NCBI RefSeq assembly: GCF_902148855.1
Contig: NC_043965.1
Coordinates: 18,377,995 to 18,441,994 of the forward strand
DNA: 64,000 nucleotides
Reading direction: 5' to 3'
DNA from: Sphaeramia orbicularis
Taxonomy: Eukaryota; Chordata; Actinopteri; Kurtiformes; Apogonidae
The translations under genes and the position numbers were made by a program. The number at the start of each line of letters is the position of its first letter. Positions within the stretch are counted from its first letter, which is position 1. Of the stretch, positions 56,420-64,000 are shown in pieces. The notes under the pieces are model-generated. The model was not told the DNA's origin. It worked only from the letters and a program-made list of their open reading frames with translations, and did no database searches.

Positions 56420-57330
56420 GTTATCAAAATGCCAAACAGTTTTAAACAGCAGCCAACGTTCTGTAGTTCTTAAAATAGGTCTCTAACAAATAATCAGAGT
56501 AAATGAAATTTTATTTGTTAAAAAAAAGGTGAAAGTCTGTGATAGAAGCCAGAACCAATAAATGACTGAGGTATTTAGGGAATTTAGCACAAATGATCAA
56601 AAAGATGAGAATCCTGAAGAAAATAACAGAAAGATTGTAAAGTAAAAACTTTTTCAAAAATCTTATTTTAAGTGCATGTTTCAGCGCATTAATGTAAATC
56701 CCTCAAGTCTTCCTTTGGATAGATGGGTGCTGCCAGGTCCCACTGACATAAAGAGTTTGTCAGTGTCGATACGGGAGAATCCAAACTTCATGAATTTGGA
56801 TTTTTCTCCAGATTCCAGGGCCAAACCTTCTTCCTCAGTTTAATTCCTTGTTATTCATTGTAAGATGTGAAGGGTCTGCATTCAGGTCTGTGTGACACAT
56901 GTTGAGCTGTTTTCTCTTAGATCAGATAGACGTCCAGGAGCACTGGATGAATGACTGAATGAAAGGGAGGGAAAGAGGGAAAGGGTGTTGGGAAAGTGAA
57001 GTGGGGAGTGGGAGGAGGAGGAGGAGAGGGGGGTTCTCCAGCCCTTGTTGGACATGAGAACTGAAAAAATCAACAGGCATTTGGAGGGAACTTAATCCTC
57101 AGCCAGAAGATGCTCTGTAAGACTATAACACCAACTCTCTGATATTACATATTAATAATACTTATTACTTAATATCAAGTGTACTGAAAATATAAACCAC
57201 CAAAAAGGGCTAAATTCAAATACAGGAAAATGTCTTGAATCATTTATTGCAATGTTTTATATCAGCATTTACATTAAAACAAATATATACATGGTTTGTG
57301 GCTGATGTTTTTTGATATTTTTGTCTTTAT
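56420..57330. other. UGT3A 5' flank
   Basis: Upstream sequence of the UGT3A gene. I see no TATA box close to the start codon and no exon. A purine-rich stretch at 56955-57030 (GGAGGAGGAGGAGAGG) stands out. A poly(A) signal in minus orientation for the next gene lies at 57325-57330. Confidence 0.45.
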
Positions 57331-57409
57331 TTCCACACGTCCACGTCAGTTTGGTGTGTTGTAGATAGGAGTAGTGGACACAGTCGCCGCTGAACGGTCT
57401 GTGGCGGGG

Positions 57410-57638
57410 TTATGGGTGCTCACCGCTCGGACAGGCAGTTGCTGGGAAGTCAGGCTTGACATGTAGGTTATCCTGGACAATGCGCTCATTGTAGCCACAA
57501 CCAATGCCTTTCTGTGTCAGAGAGGTCATTAGAAAAACAAGTCAGTCAGAAAAACTGATGGAGTATGTCAGGAGAAGAAAGTGAGTCAGAGGGGTCAATC
57601 CTGCAGCCGCTGATTGTTACCGTTGTCATTTTAATCAT
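57410..57638 (-). CDS. Possible small two-exon gene, unrecognised
   Basis: Minus strand: exon A 57638-57621 (MIKMTT) with donor GTAACA, exon B 57511-57410 after the acceptor TGACACAG, giving 39 residues that continue KGIGCGYNERIVQDNLHVKP, then DFPATACPSGEHP and a stop. AATAAA follows at 57330-57325. Exon B is GC- and CpG-rich compared with its surroundings and also has a second open frame (QKALVVATMSALSRITYMS, ending IYNTPN). It lies past the likely spef2 poly(A) signal (about 57718). I recognise no family. It could instead be an alternative last exon of spef2 or noncoding. Confidence 0.3.
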
Positions 57639-57848
57639 GTTGTCATTCCTACCTTCATCGGAGATTTCTACAGACTGACGCAATTGCGACAACAGACGAG
57701 ACGCAGATTAGTTTATTCAATACTGGAGTAAATCATCAGGATAAGGCTAAATATTTCCAGCAATAATGTGAATACTTCAATGCAACATAAGAGCCATCTT
57801 AATTTTGTAAATGAAATAGTTCATGCATTTATGTGTAGGCGGAAGGAT

Positions 57849-60800
57849 TTAGGAAGGTCTCATGTTGTGAATCTCTCCTTCTTCCTGATCAGCTAGTAGC
57901 ACTCTGTGAATGTTCTGAAAGACACACAAAGACAGGGGGAGAAAATGAGATGATAGAGTATCAAAAATGTCAATATTAAAGGTCATAAATACTGATACGT
58001 GGAAACCTTTTCTAATGCCCATAGAGAAGTTGGATGTCACCCATACTGATGCTTTGTTGGACTGACCCTTTATAATAGAGAACTTAAGTATCTTTATTTA
58101 GGCAGAACAGTGCACATTAATGAACACATTTATACATTCCATTTCAGTATAAACATGTATATATGCCGGAGTTAGTACCAATGCTAATTTTCATCCGCAG
58201 TCCCCACATAATAAATAACAGAGATCCGTGCAATACAAGACAAAACAATATAGTGTAATAAGTGCAGTACAGAGCAAGACAGTGGAATATATTGCAAAAC
58301 AGTATAGTTCAATACACTACAATATAAAACAATGATTATGATTCATAGGGACCACTTTTGCTCTATTTGCACGTATAATTTAAAAATGTATCCCCCTTCT
58401 CTTTTACAATGTATACAATATATGTGGTTGTATGCAGAATTACAGCCTATCTGCTAAATAGTACAGTGATTTTTTTTTTCTCTCAGGGTAGGGCTCTGTT
58501 GGAGCATGGGTGTGAAGTGGGGTGTGGGGACTGTTCTTATTTGTATTGACTCATGTCTGTAACATATTGTCTGTATGTATTTTGTCAGCTTTAAAGATAA
58601 AATGTAAAGCCTCACTGATGGGTTGATAGTACATGTCAGTTTTTAGTCATTCAACACAAAAAAGTATGTAGCACAAGTTCTAAAAAATACCAGGACATCA
58701 GTGATCTGTTGTGGAGTCCCTATAAAACTTACTATAAACTGGTACTTGGTTGAGGTCTCCATCTGGTCCTGGATGACCGGATGCTGACAGAGAACAGAGA
58801 AAGGGACACGATCCTCAGGCCTGTAGCCCAGTTCTCTGAAAACACACTCCAGGACCTGGACACAAACAAAGAGACCACAGGTTATTGAGACAAAAATGGT
58901 GGTCTTACTTTTCCATGTACTGGTGTTGTACCTCAGTGTGCTCCGCCTGGCTCATACAACTGGGAGGAAGGTGGTCACTGTCCGTCACCCTGACTCCTCT
59001 GTGGCAGGTGACAGTAGCCAGAGTAGGGAGGGACACTTCCTGATCTCTCGAAAAACTGCTGGATGTACAAGGATTCACCTGTTCTTTGTCTTCTCCACAA
59101 AGTTCTGGGGAGCTGAATTCAGTATCTTCTACAATACTGGGCATAGACTGTAGTAAAGGAAAATTCACACCCATATTAGCCAATACGTCTGCTTCTCACA
59201 CCATAATTAATATATAGAGCTGCTTTGTAAAGTATCATTCAGTCTCTTTCTCCTTTTTTTTTTTTTTACCTTGACCAAGTGACTGGATGATGACTGCTTG
59301 AGATGCTGCCCCTGAACTACACTCAGAGCTCTGATGAAGCCCTGTTTGGGGTTTGGATCAGCTGCAAAGTACTGAAGCATTGACACATAGTCCAGATGAG
59401 GTGGGCAGACAGAGTGGTCTGCAAACAACTGGAAAAAGAACTGAAAAGGGAAAACGCAGTTGTTGTAGTTGTAATTTTAATCACTTAAGGTCACATTTCT
59501 GAAATAAATACGCTTTGGCTCAACTTTGTAAAGAAATGCTGCAGGTAAATTACCTTACGTAGGTTAGAAAAACGGTCATAGGGCAGAGGGTCAGAGGGGT
59601 CCTCTGGAACAGACTGGACACAATCATTGGAAAACCACAACTGTGTCTGGAGATAATGGAAGTCAATAAAAGGAAAAAGGTAATTTTCTTTGTGCATACA
59701 GTGCTGTAAGTCTGTATGACGTGTTTGAGATTCTTATGCAGCATTTCACTTGATCCTGCATTTTATAGTAATAAGTGTGTCATTTTTTACTTTAATTCAA
59801 GTTTGTTGTTAATCACAAAAAGCAAAATTAAATCTGTATCTGTTAAGATACTTACCTGCAGGTACTGTTCTTCATTAATGTAGCCTGTTTCTCCACTGTC
59901 TGCTGCTTTGAATTGTTGAAGTGTGGTTAACAGCTGTGTTAGGGTGGGTAACGGCCAGGGGAGGGCACAGCTGAGCAGGAACCGGCGCCAGTCTACCAGT
60001 TCATGTTCGTCCTTCAGTAGAGACACTATCTCCATCAACTGCACAGGACAGAAAAAGACACTGTAATGTTCTGTAATGTATTTTATCTATATCTAACAGA
60101 CAGAATTTATGTACAATTTACACCACAAGTGAGATGTTTGATTATGTAGCAGGATAGCTTTAAAATCTGTTTTTCTCGTTTTGTTGGCAGAGAGATTTTG
60201 GATTTGAAACTACGAGAAAGAATGTTATCATATGTTTGTGGTTAATGAAAAGAGATCAGAGAACAAAATGTAAGATAACATAGCATATGTTAGAAAGTCT
60301 CCACTACTGCAGCTGAATCTCTCTGTTGTAAGACACAGAGTCTTGTATATACTTGTTGTGTTATTGTTTTGTTTTTTTCAGTAAAAAACAGTAAAGCACC
60401 TGTGTTTCATTCATTTTCATCCACCTCTCAGGCAGGGAGTCTCTGCCCATGTTAACAGAGGTGATGTCCATCAGCACATTGTAGAAGTCAAAACTGGCTA
60501 TGAGGCCTAACAGTCAGAAAGGAAAGACAGGGATCAATGAATGAATATGCCAAATACAACACAAACCATGTTTTCATATATGTACCTGATGGAGCAACAT
60601 CGTAAAACTGCCTGTTGAGTAACTCTAGCTGAACAATGGTGAGGGTGGACTGTGAGGGTTTTTCCAAACTGGGTGGACGGGACGGGGGTGGAGGATTAGC
60701 CACCATGTGACAGTCTCCATTCAGATAGAAGTTAGTAGAGTCCTGTAGAAGAAAGTAGGGGAACATCAGTAGAACAGTTTATATCCTTACTATCCTGAAA

Positions 60801-63800
60801 TCAGAGACCACAACAGAGTCAACCCTGAAATACTGAAATTAAGTGATTTCCTACCAAGATCAGCTCATTCTGGAGCTTCGCTGCAGATTCTATGTGGTGG
60901 CGCACCACTTCTGTTAGTTGGTCAATACTGTAGGGGAAGACAGACACACAAAAATAGTAAACTTGCCTTCTACTGTTAAATAAATATCAACCACACATTT
61001 AATATGGTCTGAGTTTAACACATTGGTAATGGATTATTATGATACCCAGGTATTATTAAATAAAACCTTCAGAATAACATAAGACATGGCATTATGAGAA
61101 ACAAAAAAGCATTTGCCACACAGTAATTCAACAATACGTTACTGCAAATGATAAGTGAAAATATAAGAAAGTATAAATAATTGACTGTAATAAATAAAAT
61201 GAACTTCAAAACTATATAATGGACTGCATTTTTATGCTTTACTCACACTATATGAAAAAAATACTGTAACTATACAAATCACATGGACTCACCTCTTCAT
61301 TTCAGTGACAAAACGTGCTTCTAACCACTGTTTCATGCTGCTAGAGGTCTGCTCTGCACTGTTTTTCAGGGACTGCACCATTGCCAGGCCATGACCTTTC
61401 ACTAGTGCGATACGTACCTTTGCTGCTCGCTCTGGAAAACACACATATGCACAAATACATAAGGGAACTCATGAATGCCCCCAGAATAAAATTCATACAT
61501 GGTAGACCTGTTACAATGTTAGGTAAGGGTACAGGTGAGGTTGAACCATATTGTGGTTATGTTCTGTGTGTGTATGTGCGAACCCTCATGATCCAGTGCA
61601 GCTGCGTATTCGTTATATACTTTGATTCTTAGTGCTTTCAACTCTGGGTTTTTTTCTTCATCTGGAACAGGGCTGGGTGCAGGAGGAGGAGGAGAGGGAG
61701 CACCTGAAGAGAGAGGTAACAAAGATAATGACAAACACTTTTAATGCATCTACTGTTGTAGTGATTATTATTATCTGACATGATGTATTATTACTATTAT
61801 TTGTAATCGCATATTTGATAGCAAGGGTCACACACACTGAACTTCAGAACAGGATTTAAACCCTCAGTAACATATAGATGAGGACCTGTCCTATTTCCTC
61901 AATATTCCTCTGAGGACATACCTTTCTTTTTTTTGGCTGACTGCTCCTTTTTATTTTTTCCATGCGCACTTGCAGGTTTCTCCTTCTCTTGTTTCTCTTT
62001 TTGCAGTTTTGTCTCCATGTCACTCTGCAGGGTTTCTCCTGAAACCTACACATATGTACAACATTTACACATAAGGAAATCTGCCTCAACGATACTCTAT
62101 ATGGTCATTCACCCAGAATAGCATTACCAAATTTCTGATGGTTGTGAGTGCTTCTTCATAGTCAGAGATCAGTTTGTCATGTGGTGACTAGAGTAAAGAG
62201 AGATAAATGTCAGTAGGTGTTACCAGAGCTACAATATGTCTTCATATATCTAATTAGTAACATTCTAATGCAACACAAAGTCTAGATATTTCTGATGCAC
62301 CCTTTAATATACTAAAAAAAAAAAAAAAAACATTACCATGGCAGGTTCTGTCTGGTGCTGGCTATTTGTCTTGGTGACCGCCCCTGAGGAGTCAGGATGT
62401 CTGGGGACAAATAGAATTTGGCAGGATTGTAGGAAATAACCAACATGCATTTTTACATGTGTGTGACATTACAGCACTTTTATCAATCAGATGGCAGTAA
62501 AATGTAAAGAAGCATTGTGTATAATACAGCGTATCACTTACAAAGTTTTCCGGTCTTCCCCTCCATCATCCATGTGACCGTGTGTCTTTGCAGCTGCCGC
62601 CTCATTACTACTGGGACAAAATCACATTGTCACTTTCCATCCTTTAAAACTTGTTCACAGTTTTGTCAGTTATTTGGACTGTCTTGCACTAAAGTTGTTA
62701 GTTTCCTATTTATATTGTAAATCTTGCCTCTCTTCTTGAGTTGTCATATCTGGAGCGCCCAACAGAGGGATACAGACAAAGCTAGTGATTGGCTCAGGCA
62801 GCACCTGTTTGCACATGCTCAGATAGTAAACCCTGAGCAAACAGAACGTGTCTTGGAATCGGTCCAACTCCGCCTACAGTATAAAAAATAAAATCAAGCC
62901 AAGATTAAACTTCTGACAAAAATAAATGTCAGACCAACCATATAAGTAACATAATCTACAACGAAGAGCACAAAACTCCAAAACAGACACAAATAAGAGC
63001 TTAGAACACAGAGGACAGAAAAGGGCAGTAGAAGGTAGTAACTTAAAGGACACTAAGAGTAGTATGACTATACTAGTTTTCAACATGAGATTACAACAAC
63101 TGCAAACTGAACTTAACTAAAGAGTGACTAAAAAGACTGAATATTTCTGCCCAACTACATTGAACGACAGTTATTAAAACTCAACCTGTGTAAGCGTAGA
63201 GTGGTGGTTAATCAGGAGAGCAGTGTGATCCTCCAGCCACCCATCACCCATGACAGCAGCCCATTCTTGCTCATCTTCCTCCTTACGTTTATCACTCATG
63301 TCCCACAAACGTTCACGCAGGTCCTGCACATATATACATTATAACAGATCTTACTTACTTTCATCTTTCAGCACTTTCTGCTATCATTTTCAGGTTAAAG
63401 GCGACTACATTGCATTGTAATCAAAGTTCTTCTTACATCCAGTCTTTGATGCAGCTCTGCTTTTGTCTCCTCGTCATCTCTCATATCATCAGGTACGTTA
63501 TTGAACTCCTTCTGCCACTGAGACACTAACTCCTGCTTCAGGTCTGGGCGGGCCAGGAAGTGCTTGAACTCCTCTCTGAAAATATATAATTTAAAACAAC
63601 CAAAAGATGACATTTTTAGAAAGAAACTAATGTTGTATTTACCAGGAAACAAGAAGCATCAGTTTGATCAGATTTATTCAGTACCTTTGCATTATAAAAT
63701 GATGTTTAAACTACTTGTGATGCTCTCTTAAATGCTAGCAACATTTAATAATACGTGTTTTACTTCAGCAACCTTTAGCTCATTTAATTAGCAACATTAA

Positions 63801-64000
63801 CTTTTCATTTTGGCCACTAAAATCGAATCAAACTTCAGTTCAAGTTTTGAAATACTCCATTCATTAGAAAGCAAAGGAGATCAAGTCATAAGGACTTTAC
63901 GTTTGTCCTTAGCCCATGACTGTGGATCTAACAAGTGCTTTAAAATACCTGAGATTGTACAGGTGATGGGTGATACATGTTCGTTCTGGACGCAGCTCTT
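57849..64000 (-). CDS. spef2: Sperm flagellar protein 2 (SPEF2), 3' nineteen exons
   Basis: Exons on the minus strand: 64000-63949 (partial), 63575-63437, 63323-63186, 62873-62728, 62610-62542, 62400-62337, 62187-62128, 62045-61922, 61703-61584, 61431-61293, 60927-60855, 60742-60586, 60506-60400, 60038-59856, 59646-59554, 59440-59270, 59147-58932, 58855-58733, 57914-57849; about 746 codons in one frame. SPEF2 is a central-pair/axonemal protein needed for sperm tails and cilia. Diagnostic stretches are LYNLREEFKHFLARPDLKQE, DDEETKAELHQRLDDLRERL, WDMSDKRKEEDEQEW, GWLEDHTALLINHHSTL, ELDRFQDTFCLLRVYY, KGHGLAMVQSL, SMKQWLEARFVTEMKRSIDQ, VVRHHIESA and FDFYNVLMDITS. A lysine-rich coiled region (KLQKEKQEKEKPASAHGKNK) and a proline-rich loop (SPPPPAPSPVP) lie between. 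The intron after exon 62873-62728 uses a GC donor. The CH and kinase-like N-terminal parts are outside the window. The last exon, ending EEGEIHNMRPS, is the least certain. Confidence 0.92.
58075..58335. repeat. Retroposon-like dispersed repeat in spef2 intron
   Basis: CAGAACAGTGCACATTAATG, ATGCCGGAGTTAGTACC and GCTAATTTTCATCCGCAGTC are words of a repeat family seen widely in teleosts, followed by degenerate CAGTAC/AATATA repeats to about 58330. Lies in the last intron of spef2. Confidence 0.45.

Overview
The window is nuclear DNA from a ray-finned (teleost) fish, most likely a percomorph. The evidence is compact spliced genes with GT-AG introns, many (CA)n, (GATA)n and (AAAAG)n microsatellites, and typical teleost Tc1, mariner, hAT and LINE debris. 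Seven recognisable protein-coding genes are present. No bacterial, plasmid, CRISPR or viral features were seen.

Layout. 1-21295 (minus): the 5' part of a cnnm4-like magnesium transporter/regulator gene. It has a 1.4-kb first exon, a 19.4-kb intron full of transposon remnants, and exons 2 and 3; the gene runs off the left edge. 21371-26280: intergenic. 26283-36000 (plus): two tandem betaine-homocysteine methyltransferase genes, each with 8 coding exons whose first seven are identical in length between the copies. 36000-37900: microsatellite-rich spacer. 38079-39866 (plus): mrps36/kgd4, a four-exon gene for the small 2-oxoglutarate dehydrogenase adaptor. 41297-46111 (minus): pdxp (pyridoxal phosphatase/chronophin), two exons. 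46150-52080: repeat-rich spacer with the longest microsatellites. 52085-56419 (minus): a UGT3A-type UDP-glycosyltransferase rebuilt as ten exons in one open frame of 520 codons. 57849 to beyond 64000 (minus): the 3' nineteen coding exons of spef2 (sperm flagellar protein 2). A possible small unrecognised gene lies at 57410-57638.

The genes do not form one pathway. The bhmt pair (homocysteine remethylation), pdxp (vitamin B6 phosphate turnover) and kgd4 (TCA cycle) are all metabolic, but their proximity looks like inherited linkage. BHMT, MRPS36, UGT3A and SPEF2 all lie on human chromosome 5, and UGT3A and SPEF2 are near neighbours there, so the block looks like old conserved synteny.

The best leads are: (1) a mosaic bhmt pair, in which an 89-bp tract across the intron 3/exon 4 border is identical between the copies while the rest of that intron is unrelated, and a broken exon-4 fragment is stranded just upstream in copy 1; (2) two Tc1-type remnants whose right end is an inverted copy of the left end, one of them with a hAT insertion bearing an exact 8-bp target duplication at its tip; (3) a 214-bp mariner MITE with almost perfect terminal repeats; (4) a GC-AG intron in spef2; (5) a GCCAAAA-rich element with terminal inverted repeats that I cannot assign. 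I found no convincing wholly new biological system.
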